Below the pieces are notes generated by a model. That model did no database searches. It was given only the letters and a program-made list of their open reading frames with translations, and was not told where the DNA came from. A stretch of DNA of 12,857 nt. It comes from an uncultured Bacteroides sp. (lineage in GTDB: Bacteria > Bacteroidota > Bacteroidia > Bacteroidales > Bacteroidaceae). Location of the stretch: the NCBI GenBank assembly GCA_905197435.1, contig CAJJYX010000090.1:1-12857 (forward strand), written 5' to 3'. A program made the translations under genes and the position numbers. Below are positions 7,518 to 12,857 of the stretch, piece after piece (position 1 is the stretch's first letter; every line of letters starts with the position of its first letter).

Positions 7518-9117
7518 AATCAAGAAAAACTTTTGCCGCTTCTGCACATCGTTCGCCGTCAATTCCGGCAGAAACAATGCCTCCGGCATATCCGGCACCT
7601 TCTCCACAGGGGAATAATCCTTTTACGCGCACATGTTGCAGTGTTTCCTTATTCCTTATTATACGTATTGGTGCCGATGTACGGGTTTCTACTCCAATCA
7701 TTACCGCTTCGTTTGTCAGGAAACCGTGGCTGTATTTTCCAAACAGTTGGAAACCTTTGCTCAAACGCTCTGCTATGAAAGAAGGCATCCAAAAGTGGAG
7801 AGGTGAAGAAACTAACCCCGGTGCATACGAAGTCTCCGGTAAATCGTAGCTTAATTTCTTCTTAGTGAAGTCTGCCATTCTTTGTGCCGGTGCCGTTTGC
7901 TTCATATTGCCTTGTTGCCAGCAGAGGCGTTCCAGGTACTCTTGGAAGAAAAGCATGCTTAATGGAGAATGGAGAATGGAGGATGGAGTATTGGATTGTA
8001 CTTCCATTCCGCATGGCAATTCTCCATTCTCCAAGTCTTCCGGGCGCAACTCCACTACCATTCCCGAATTGCTCCAACGGGAGCCGCGGTTGCTGGGACT
8101 CATCCCGTTGACTACAATCTGTTCGGGACCGCTGGCGGCAGGCACGACAAAACCACCGGGACACATGCAGAAGCTGTATACTCCTCGTCCGTCCACCTGA
8201 TTCACAAAGCTGTATTCGGCAGTGGGCAGGTATTTTCCCCGTCCGTTACGGTTGTGGTATTGTATCTGGTCTATCAAGGTGGCGGGGTGTTCCAGACGTA
8301 CGCCTACGGCAATACCTTTTGCTTCGATCTCCACGTTATTGGCGGCAAGCCAGCGGTATACGTCCCGGGCGGAGTGGCCGGTGGCAAGTATCACAGGACC
8401 AAGGAAAGTTTTGCCGGTATTGGTTTCGATGCCTTTGACTTCATCTTTCTCGATGAGCAGGGCGTCCATGCGTGTTTCAAAATGAACTTCGCCGCCGCAT
8501 TCGATGATGGTGTTTCGCATGTTTTCAATGACACGCGGCAGTTTGTCCGTGCCTATGTGCGGATGTGCGTCAACCAGTATGGAAGTGGAGGCTCCGTGTT
8601 GGCAGAAGACGTTCAGAATTTTGTCTACATTCCCTCGCTTCTTGCTGCGCGTGTATAGCTTGCCGTCTGAGTATGCTCCGGCACCTCCTTCTCCGAAGCT
8701 ATAGTTGGATTCCGGATCGACAACCTGCCGACGGCTGATTTGTGCCAGGTCTTTCTTTCGTTCCCGTACGTCTTTGCCACGTTCTACGATGACGGGGCGT
8801 AGGCCGAGTTCTATCAGGCGCAGAGCGGCAAAGAGACCTCCGGGGCCTGCGCCTACCACTATCACTTGTGGTTTCCCTTCCACATTCTTATATATAGTAT
8901 GCTGGTATTCGTCTTCCTTCGGCATTTCATTCAGATATGCCCGCACGTTAAGGTTGATGTAGATTGTCCGTTGCCGGGCATCGATGCTGCGTTTCAGGAT
9001 GCGTGTTGCAGTTATTTCCCGTGCATTCAGTCCTTTTTCATGTACTAAGTAGTCTCTCAGCCGTTGCTCGTTTGCCGCTACTTCGGGCAATACGCGTAGT
9101 TGATATTCTTGTATCAT
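7516..9117 (-). CDS. FAD-dependent oxidoreductase (COG2509-like) with an in-frame repeat insertion
   Basis: This 533-residue flavoprotein is of a widespread family annotated as FAD-dependent or NAD(FAD)-utilising dehydrogenase; its physiological substrate is not established. An N-terminal module (1-80) leads into the Rossmann FAD-binding motif VIVVGAGPGG at 85-94, with an acidic end of strand two (VIVERG). Other family-like segments are NYSFGEGGAGAYSDGKLYTR, VILATGHSARDVYRWL, the cysteine-containing YSFCMCPGGFV, and C-terminal LFPCGEGAGYAGGIVSAGIDG, which closes the FAD site. It starts 5 bp after the stop of radA and is probably co-transcribed with it. Residues about 362-385 (LENGEL...ILHSPL) are encoded by a palindromic 7-bp repeat element and look like an insertion between the conserved RPEDL and PLSMLFFQE segments. 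The frame remains open and both conserved flanks are intact, so the protein is probably still functional. Identification as a flavoprotein is firm; the reaction is unknown. Confidence 0.93.
   Translation of the reverse strand: MIQEYQLRVLPEVAANEQRLRDYLVHEKGLNAREITATRILKRSIDARQRTIYINLNVRAYLNEMPKEDEYQHTIYKNVEGKPQVIVVGAGPGGLFAALRLIELGLRPVIVERGKDVRERKKDLAQISRRQVVDPESNYSFGEGGAGAYSDGKLYTRSKKRGNVDKILNVFCQHGASTSILVDAHPHIGTDKLPRVIENMRNTIIECGGEVHFETRMDALLIEKDEVKGIETNTGKTFLGPVILATGHSARDVYRWLAANNVEIEAKGIAVGVRLEHPATLIDQIQYHNRNGRGKYLPTAEYSFVNQVDGRGVYSFCMCPGGFVVPAASGPEQIVVNGMSPSNRGSRWSNSGMVVELRPEDLENGELPCGMEVQSNTPSSILHSPLSMLFFQEYLERLCWQQGNMKQTAPAQRMADFTKKKLSYDLPETSYAPGLVSSPLHFWMPSFIAERLSKGFQLFGKYSHGFLTNEAVMIGVETRTSAPIRIIRNKETLQHVRVKGLFPCGEGAGYAGGIVSAGIDGERCAEAAKVFLD
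7963..8033. repeat. Palindromic element built from 7-bp tandem repeats, inside a coding region
   Basis: On the plus strand, TGGAGAA occurs twice perfectly at 7963-7976, followed by variants TGGAGGA and TGGAGTA to 7990. At 8019-8032 ATTCTCC occurs twice. The outer arms 7963-7977 and 8019-8033 are a perfect 15-bp inverted repeat. Inside it, GGATGGAGTA (7981-7990) and TACTTCCATTCC (7999-8010) can pair imperfectly around a loop at 7991-7998. The whole 71 bp is translated in frame in the oxidoreductase. No second copy was noticed in the window. Confidence 0.85.
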
Positions 9118-9122
9118 AATGC

Positions 9123-10490
9123 TTATCCGAATAGGGCGCGGAATGCTTCTTCCACCTTCCGCACCGGTATCAATTCTATTTTAATCTTCTTCGTGTTCAG
9201 TCCCTGCATATTGTACTTGGGAAGTATGAACCGCTTGAAGCCAAGTTTTTCTGCTTCTCCGATGCGTTGTTCTATGCGGTTCACGGGACGGATTTCGCCA
9301 GACAGGCCGATTTCTCCCGCCATGCATACCTCCGGTTCTATGGCCGTGTCCATGTTGCTGGAAAGAATGGAACTGATGACAGCCAGGTCTATGGCGGGGT
9401 CGTTAACTTTCAGTCCGCCGGCAATGTTGAGAAATACATCTTTCTGTGCCAGTTTGAAGCCGACACGTTTTTCCAATACGGCCAACAGCATGTTCATGCG
9501 CCGGATATCGAAACCTGTGGCAGAGCGTTGCGGGTTTCCATATACGGCGCTGCTGACCAGTGCCTGCGTCTCGATGAGGAACGGTCTGATGCCTTCTATT
9601 GCAGAGGCAATGGCTATACCGCTCATGCCTTCATGGTCTTGGCTCAGTAGCAGTTCGGATGGATTGCTCACCTGGCGCAACCCGTCCTGCCGCATTTCGT
9701 AGATACCCAGTTCGGCTGTGCTTCCGAAGCGGTTCTTGATACTCCGCAGGATGCGGTACATATAATGCTGGTCGCCTTCAAACTGGAGTACGGTATCTAC
9801 GATATGTTCCAGTACCTTAGGACCGGCTATGCTGCCTTCCTTATTGATATGTCCGATAAGGATAACCGCCGTATGCGTTTCCTTGGCAAAGCGCAGGATG
9901 GAGGCGGAACATTCCCGCACTTGGGCGATACTGCCCGGTGACGATTCAAGGGTTTCGGTAGAAATTGTCTGTATGGAGTCGATGATGACTATGTCCGGGC
10001 GGATGTTTCTGACGTGGACGTAAATCTGTTCCAGGGACGTTTCGCACACGATGAGGCAGTCACTGGATGTGCTTGTCAGGCGGTCGGCGCGCAGTTTCAA
10101 CTGGCGGGTGCTTTCTTCACCGGATACATAGAGGATACGTTTTTCCGGTATACGGAGTACGGTTTGCAGTACCAGGGTGGATTTCCCGATACCCGGTTCG
10201 CCGCCAATCAATACAAGAGAGCCTTGTACCAGTCCGCCACCCAGCACGCGGTTCAGTTCGGCGTCATGGAGGTCGATGCGCGGTTCGTCATTGGCTACGA
10301 TTTCATGTAGGGTTACGGGCTTGGCCTTAGCTATTTCTATGCCCGATACAGGGCGTTTGTTTACCACTTCTTTCCGTACCACTTCTTCCACATACGTGTT
10401 CCACTTTCCGCACGACGGACATTTGCCTACCCATTTGGGAGATTCCTGCCCGCAATTGCTGCATACATAAACCGTCTTTTCTTTAGTCAT
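9123..10490 (-). CDS. radA: DNA repair and recombination protein RadA (Sms)
   Basis: RadA is a RecA-like ATPase that drives branch migration of recombination intermediates and supports repair and natural transformation. From the ATG at 10490 it has 455 residues. A four-cysteine zinc finger (C10, C13, C24, C27: VCSNCG...CPSCGKW) is followed by Walker A GEPGIGKST at 97-105, Walker B VIIDS at 168-172 and the RadA signature KNRFG at 252-256. A C-terminal Lon-protease-like domain contains PAIDLAV and GEIGLSGEIRPV. Length and motifs are normal. An ATG three codons upstream (10499) directly abuts the purine-rich GAAGGG, which leaves no spacing. The ATG at 10490 is 9 nt from AAGGG, and MTKEKTVYVCSNCG fits the family, so 10490 is preferred. 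The oxidoreductase follows after 5 bp, suggesting a two-gene operon. Identification is certain. Confidence 0.97.
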   Translation of the reverse strand: MTKEKTVYVCSNCGQESPKWVGKCPSCGKWNTYVEEVVRKEVVNKRPVSGIEIAKAKPVTLHEIVANDEPRIDLHDAELNRVLGGGLVQGSLVLIGGEPGIGKSTLVLQTVLRIPEKRILYVSGEESTRQLKLRADRLTSTSSDCLIVCETSLEQIYVHVRNIRPDIVIIDSIQTISTETLESSPGSIAQVRECSASILRFAKETHTAVILIGHINKEGSIAGPKVLEHIVDTVLQFEGDQHYMYRILRSIKNRFGSTAELGIYEMRQDGLRQVSNPSELLLSQDHEGMSGIAIASAIEGIRPFLIETQALVSSAVYGNPQRSATGFDIRRMNMLLAVLEKRVGFKLAQKDVFLNIAGGLKVNDPAIDLAVISSILSSNMDTAIEPEVCMAGEIGLSGEIRPVNRIEQRIGEAEKLGFKRFILPKYNMQGLNTKKIKIELIPVRKVEEAFRALFG

Positions 10491-10518
10491 AGTTGACATC
10501 CCTTCTAAAATAATTGCC

Positions 10519-10526
10519 CAAAGGTA
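10519..10526 (-). promoter_or_regulatory. Candidate -7 promoter box of radA
   Basis: TACCTTTG on the minus strand is a perfect TAnnTTTG match, 28 bp from the preferred radA start. The -33 element is poor (TGTC at 20 nt, TCTG at 22 nt). It lies in the 102-bp gap after the asparaginase gene, in which no clear terminator was seen. Confidence 0.45.
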
Positions 10527-10592
10527 CGATTTTTCGATGCAAGCTTGACAGAATCATACAGGGTTTTTAGGGACAAATTGTGTATCGGATGC

Positions 10593-11630
10593 TTATACTG
10601 TGATCTCTCCTGCCAGCGGTCGTCCCATCAATTCGCGTATTTCGGCTGGCGGATAATCATGCCCTAAGAGGAACATCAGCTTGGTTACGGCAGATTCTGT
10701 CGTGCTGTCGTATCCGCAGACGACTCCTGCCTGCATCAGTTGGTAACCGGTTTCATACCGTTCCATTTCAACAGTGCCGGCGCTGCATTGGGTAACATTG
10801 ACAATGATGATGCCCCGTTCGCAGGCATTGCGCAAGAGACGGAGGAACCATTCTTTGCGGGGAGCATTTCCGGAACCGTAGGTCTCGAGGACTACGGCCT
10901 TCAGCCCTTCTGTGGCCAGTATGGCGGCCACAATATTTTTTTGGATGCCGGGAAACAGTTTCAGTATGGCTATGTTGGTATCGAGCAGATAATGGGGCTC
11001 CAGTTTGCGGGAAGTGCCATGCGTATGGATTTGTACGTTATTGTATTTAATATGGATGCCGGCGGAAGCGAGTACCGGATAATTGAAGGAGCGGAAAGCA
11101 TTGAAGTTCTCCGCATTCATTTTGGTGGTACGGTTGCCGCGCATCAAATGGTTTTCAAAGAAGATGCAGACTTCGGGGACGATAGGCTGTTTGTTGGCAT
11201 GGCAGGCGGTGGCTATTTCAATACTGGTAAGTAGATTTTCCTTGCCATCTGTCCGGAGTACGCCGATAGGCAGTTGTGAACCGGTCAGGATGACGGGTTT
11301 GTTCAGCCCCTCAAGCATGAAGCTGAGTGCGGATGCTGTATAAGCCATGGTGTCTGTGCCGTGCAGAATGACGAAACCCGTATACAAATCATAGTTGTCG
11401 CTGATGACGTGTACCAGTTTGCGCCAAGCATCGGGATCCATGTCTGAAGAGTCCATGGGTGGGTCGAATTGAAAAGTGTCTATACGGAACGTAAACCTTT
11501 GGAGTTCGGGAACATGTTTCTGCAACTGCTCGAAGTTGAAGCTTTCCAAGGCGCCGGTTACTGTATTCTCTATCATTCCAATGGTTCCACCGGTGTATAT
11601 TAGCAAAACGGAAGTATTGTCTGGGTCCAT
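10593..11630 (-). CDS. ansA: Type I (cytosolic) L-asparaginase
   Basis: The enzyme hydrolyses L-asparagine to L-aspartate and ammonia. From the ATG at 11630 it has 345 residues, close to the usual length of bacterial type I enzymes. The catalytic threonine motif IYTGGTIGM is at 11-19 (T13) and the second active-site motif ILHGTDTMAYTAS at 88-100 (T92, D93). The NRTTKMNAENFNAF and C-terminal STTESAVTKLMFLLG segments are also typical. There is no signal peptide, which fits the cytosolic type. A longer frame begins with a TTG at 11660, but that codon lies inside the candidate -7 box, so the ATG is preferred. The gene is transcribed divergently from thrA. Its product, aspartate, is the precursor of the aspartokinase pathway, so a functional link is plausible but unproven. 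The gene symbol follows E. coli usage. Confidence 0.95.
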   Translation of the reverse strand: MDPDNTSVLLIYTGGTIGMIENTVTGALESFNFEQLQKHVPELQRFTFRIDTFQFDPPMDSSDMDPDAWRKLVHVISDNYDLYTGFVILHGTDTMAYTASALSFMLEGLNKPVILTGSQLPIGVLRTDGKENLLTSIEIATACHANKQPIVPEVCIFFENHLMRGNRTTKMNAENFNAFRSFNYPVLASAGIHIKYNNVQIHTHGTSRKLEPHYLLDTNIAILKLFPGIQKNIVAAILATEGLKAVVLETYGSGNAPRKEWFLRLLRNACERGIIIVNVTQCSAGTVEMERYETGYQLMQAGVVCGYDSTTESAVTKLMFLLGHDYPPAEIRELMGRPLAGEITV

Positions 11631-11657
11631 ACGCACTTTTCTTTCATGTTTTCCATG

Positions 11658-11665
11658 CAAATATA
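11658..11665 (-). promoter_or_regulatory. Candidate -7 promoter box of the asparaginase gene
   Basis: TATATTTG on the minus strand is a perfect TAnnTTTG match, 27 bp upstream of the ATG at 11630. A TTTG (11692 to 11689) lies upstream at 23 nt, slightly farther than the usual 19-21. Another perfect -7 match, TATTTTTG, lies at 11748 to 11741 without a -33 box and is probably chance in this AT-rich stretch. Confidence 0.45.
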
Positions 11666-11734
11666 ATGATATATCTTGAAAGTGATAGCAAAATGTTATA
11701 AAAGAATGGACGGATATATAGAAAAAAAAGGAGG

Positions 11735-11800
11735 AAAGTACAAAAATACAGGCTGAGAGTTGTGCATATTTCTTGTCTTCTTAGAAACTTTCTGTACTTT
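11735..11800. repeat. 8-bp inverted repeat AAAGTACA / TGTACTTT in the ansA-thrA intergenic region
   Basis: AAAGTACA at 11735-11742 and its exact complement TGTACTTT at 11793-11800 are 50 bp apart between the divergent promoters. The right copy continues into TACTTTTA, a near -7 box, with CTTG 19 nt upstream at 11772-11775, so it may instead be a second thrA promoter. The significance is uncertain. Confidence 0.35.
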
Positions 11801-11802
11801 TA

Positions 11803-11823
11803 TCGCAAAAAAGTCGCAAAAAG
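11803..11823. repeat. Tandem TCGCAAAAA-AG direct repeat upstream of the thrA promoter
   Basis: TCGCAAAAAAG (11803-11813) is followed directly by TCGCAAAAAG (11814-11823), ending 24 bp before the thrA -7 box. The A-tracts and the phased unit of about 11 bp could act as a regulator site or an UP-like element. This is inferred from position only. Confidence 0.4.
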
Positions 11824-11847
11824 TGATAGATTGAATGTTTTTATTGT

Positions 11848-11855
11848 TACTTTTG
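11848..11855 (+). promoter_or_regulatory. Candidate -7 promoter box of thrA and its leader
   Basis: TACTTTTG is a perfect TAnnTTTG match. Transcription would begin near 11862, just before the leader peptide at 11890, giving a leader of about 220 nt before thrA. No TTTG is present 19-21 nt upstream. An alternative upstream promoter (CTTG at 11772-11775, TACTTTTA at 11795-11802, spacing 19) is also possible. Confidence 0.5.
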
Positions 11856-11889
11856 CAACACTTATCGTAAATGATAGAAACAAGAGGCT

Positions 11890-11949
11890 ATGAACAAGTA
11901 CTATCAACATACAGTCACATCCATGTGGACCATGACCCTTAGGGGTTAG
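11890..11949 (+). CDS. Threonine-rich leader peptide upstream of thrA (putative attenuator peptide)
   Basis: A 19-codon frame starts at the ATG at 11890, 3 nt after AAGAGG (a good ribosome-binding site by Bacteroides standards), and ends with a TAG at 11947-11949. It reads MNKYYQHTVTSMWTMTLRG. Four Thr codons and two internal Met codons fall between codons 8 and 16. Thr and Met are both end products of the aspartokinase/homoserine dehydrogenase encoded downstream. Position, size and composition resemble classical amino-acid operon leader peptides such as E. coli thrL, where ribosome stalling on scarce threonyl-tRNA alters RNA folding. Conservation was not tested here. No known peptide of this exact sequence is recalled, and the regulatory role is inference. 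Confidence 0.65.
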   Translation: MNKYYQHTVTSMWTMTLRG

Positions 11950-12036
11950 GGATAGTATTTTGTGTTTCTACGTGTTACACCATTTTCAAGCAGTTTTTTT
12001 CCAATTAGTTAAAGTCAATGCAAGCCGTAGCAGCTT
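11896..12036 (+). promoter_or_regulatory. Potential alternative RNA structures of the thrA leader
   Basis: AAGTACTATC (11896-11905), inside the leader peptide, can pair with GATAGTATTT (11951-11960) just after its stop (one G-U), enclosing all Thr codons. Within it, GTCACA/TGTGGAC (11914-11919 with 11924-11930, one bulge) and TGACCC/GGGTTA (11933-11938 with 11943-11948, one G-U) can form hairpins. A run of seven T lies at 11994-12000. CAAGC occurs at 11987-11991 and again at 12020-12024, and both copies can pair with the single GCTTG at about 12032-12036. No strong G+C-rich stem directly precedes the T run, so a canonical terminator is not demonstrated. Confidence 0.4.
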
Positions 12037-12080
12037 GTTTCCGACACATTGTATCAACCATCTCAACAATATAAAGAGAA

Positions 12081-12857
12081 ATGAAAGTAATGAAATTTGG
12101 CGGAACGTCCGTAGGTTCCGTGAACAGTATTTTGAGCGTCAAGAGAATTGTAGAAGCAGTCGATGAACCGGTTATCGTGGTAGTGTCCGCATTAGGCGGC
12201 ATCACGGACAAGTTGATTAATACCTCCAAGATGGCGGCAGCCGGTGATGCTTCTTACGAGAGTGAGTTCCGGGAGATTGTCTACCGTCATGTGGAAATGA
12301 TTAAGGAAGTGATTCCGGCAGGCGAGGCGCAGGTCGCTTTGCAACGCCAGATTGGTGAATTGCTAAATGAATTGAAAGATATCTTCCAAGGCATTTATCT
12401 GATAAAGGATCTTTCGCAAAAGACGTCTGATACGATTGTGAGCTATGGTGAGCGTCTTTCATCCATCATTGTAGCCCAGTTGACGGGAGCTGATTGGTTT
12501 GATTCGCGTAAGTTTATCAAGACAGAGAAGAAGCACTCCAAGCATGTGCTGGACACAGACTTGACAAATTCGTTGGTACGCGAAACATTCAGCAGTCTGC
12601 CCAAGCGTGTGCTGGTTCCGGGTTTTATCTCCACAGACAAAATGACGGGAGAGGTAACGAACCTGGGTAGAGGTGGTTCCGACTATACAGCGGCAATTAT
12701 TGCTGCCGCACTGGATGCTGACAGTCTGGAAATCTGGACGGATGTAGACGGATTCATGACAGCTGACCCGCGTGTGATTTCCAGGGCATACACTATCAAT
12801 GAATTGAGCTATGTGGAAGCTACGGAGCTTTGTAACTTCGGTGCGAAAGTGGTCTAT
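12081..12857 (+). CDS. thrA: Bifunctional aspartokinase I / homoserine dehydrogenase I (5' part)
   Basis: The gene starts at an ATG at 12081 and is open to the right edge, so the first 259 codons are present; these cover most of the aspartokinase catalytic domain. The domain phosphorylates L-aspartate, the first step towards threonine, methionine and lysine. KFGGTSVGS at 5-13 is the aspartokinase signature, and LGRGGSDYTAA (195-205) followed by EIWTDVDGFMTADPR forms the nucleotide and aspartate site. The start MKVMKFGGTSV aligns with the ThrA type, and the stretch SYGERLSS is also typical. The homoserine dehydrogenase half lies outside the window, so the bifunctional call rests on the similarity of the visible part to ThrA rather than to monofunctional LysC. 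A second ATG at 12090 is possible, but the first is favoured by alignment with ThrA. The purine-rich AAAGAGAA immediately precedes the ATG. The long leader with a Thr-rich peptide supports the assignment. Confidence 0.9.
   Translation, partial: MKVMKFGGTSVGSVNSILSVKRIVEAVDEPVIVVVSALGGITDKLINTSKMAAAGDASYESEFREIVYRHVEMIKEVIPAGEAQVALQRQIGELLNELKDIFQGIYLIKDLSQKTSDTIVSYGERLSSIIVAQLTGADWFDSRKFIKTEKKHSKHVLDTDLTNSLVRETFSSLPKRVLVPGFISTDKMTGEVTNLGRGGSDYTAAIIAAALDADSLEIWTDVDGFMTADPRVISRAYTINELSYVEATELCNFGAKVVY

Larger units (their letters stand above)
11631..12080. other. Intergenic region between divergent asparaginase and thrA genes
   Basis: This 450-bp region is markedly more AT-rich than the flanking genes up to about 11890. 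It holds the asparaginase promoter at its left end, the inverted and direct repeats in the middle, the thrA promoter near 11850, and the leader peptide with foldable RNA to its right. No tRNA, transposon remnant or further protein gene was recognised. Confidence 0.8.

Noticed and set aside
11631..11660. N-terminal extension of asparaginase from a TTG at 11660
   Set aside because: The TTG falls within the perfect -7 box, and the family start fits the ATG at 11630.
11728..11734. Perfect Shine-Dalgarno-like AAGGAGG
   Set aside because: No start codon follows at a usable distance, and it lies upstream of the candidate thrA promoters.
11762..11893. 43-codon GTG frame whose TGA overlaps the leader-peptide ATG
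   Set aside because: The ATGA overlap is tempting, but the frame runs through the candidate thrA promoter and lacks a spaced ribosome-binding site.
11960..12166. 68-codon plus-strand frame across the thrA leader and start
   Set aside because: It overlaps the T run and the 5' end of thrA in another frame and has no ribosome-binding site or domain.

Overview
The window looks like chromosomal DNA of a Bacteroides species or a close relative in the Bacteroidales. The main evidence is a full hybrid two-component regulator (periplasmic propellers, kinase, receiver and AraC domains in one protein), a type found mainly in Bacteroidota. In addition, perfect or one-mismatch copies of the Bacteroides -7 promoter box (TAnnTTTG) lie in front of most genes, and ribosome-binding sites are weak. 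No rRNA, tRNA, CRISPR array, transposase or phage gene was seen.

Layout: 1-233 (+) is the 3' end of a small membrane protein with a C-terminal zinc ribbon. It converges on a minus-strand accessory block (239-7407). In transcription order this block holds a 1322-residue hybrid two-component sensor/regulator, a LuxR-type regulator with a degenerate receiver domain, and a TonB-dependent outer-membrane receptor that is not of the SusC type. Each of the three has its own candidate promoter. No SusC/SusD pair or carbohydrate enzyme is visible, so this may be a self-contained sensing and uptake module whose substrate cannot be read from the sequence.

Upstream, still on the minus strand, are housekeeping genes: radA with a COG2509-type FAD oxidoreductase 5 bp downstream in a likely operon, and a cytosolic type I L-asparaginase. 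The oxidoreductase gene carries, in frame, a 71-bp element of 7-bp tandem repeats flanking an inverted repeat, which looks like a small palindromic repeat inserted into a protein.

The asparaginase is transcribed away from thrA (bifunctional aspartokinase/homoserine dehydrogenase; 5' 259 codons present) across a 450-bp intergenic region. That region contains a candidate thrA promoter, a 19-codon leader peptide with four Thr and two internal Met codons, and complementary segments that could fold the leader RNA. This suggests translation-coupled (attenuation-like) control of threonine/methionine synthesis, although no strong canonical terminator hairpin was found. The two divergent genes are metabolically linked: asparaginase makes aspartate and ThrA uses it.

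The strongest candidates for something undescribed are the coding palindromic repeat (7963-8033) and the thrA leader (11856-12080).
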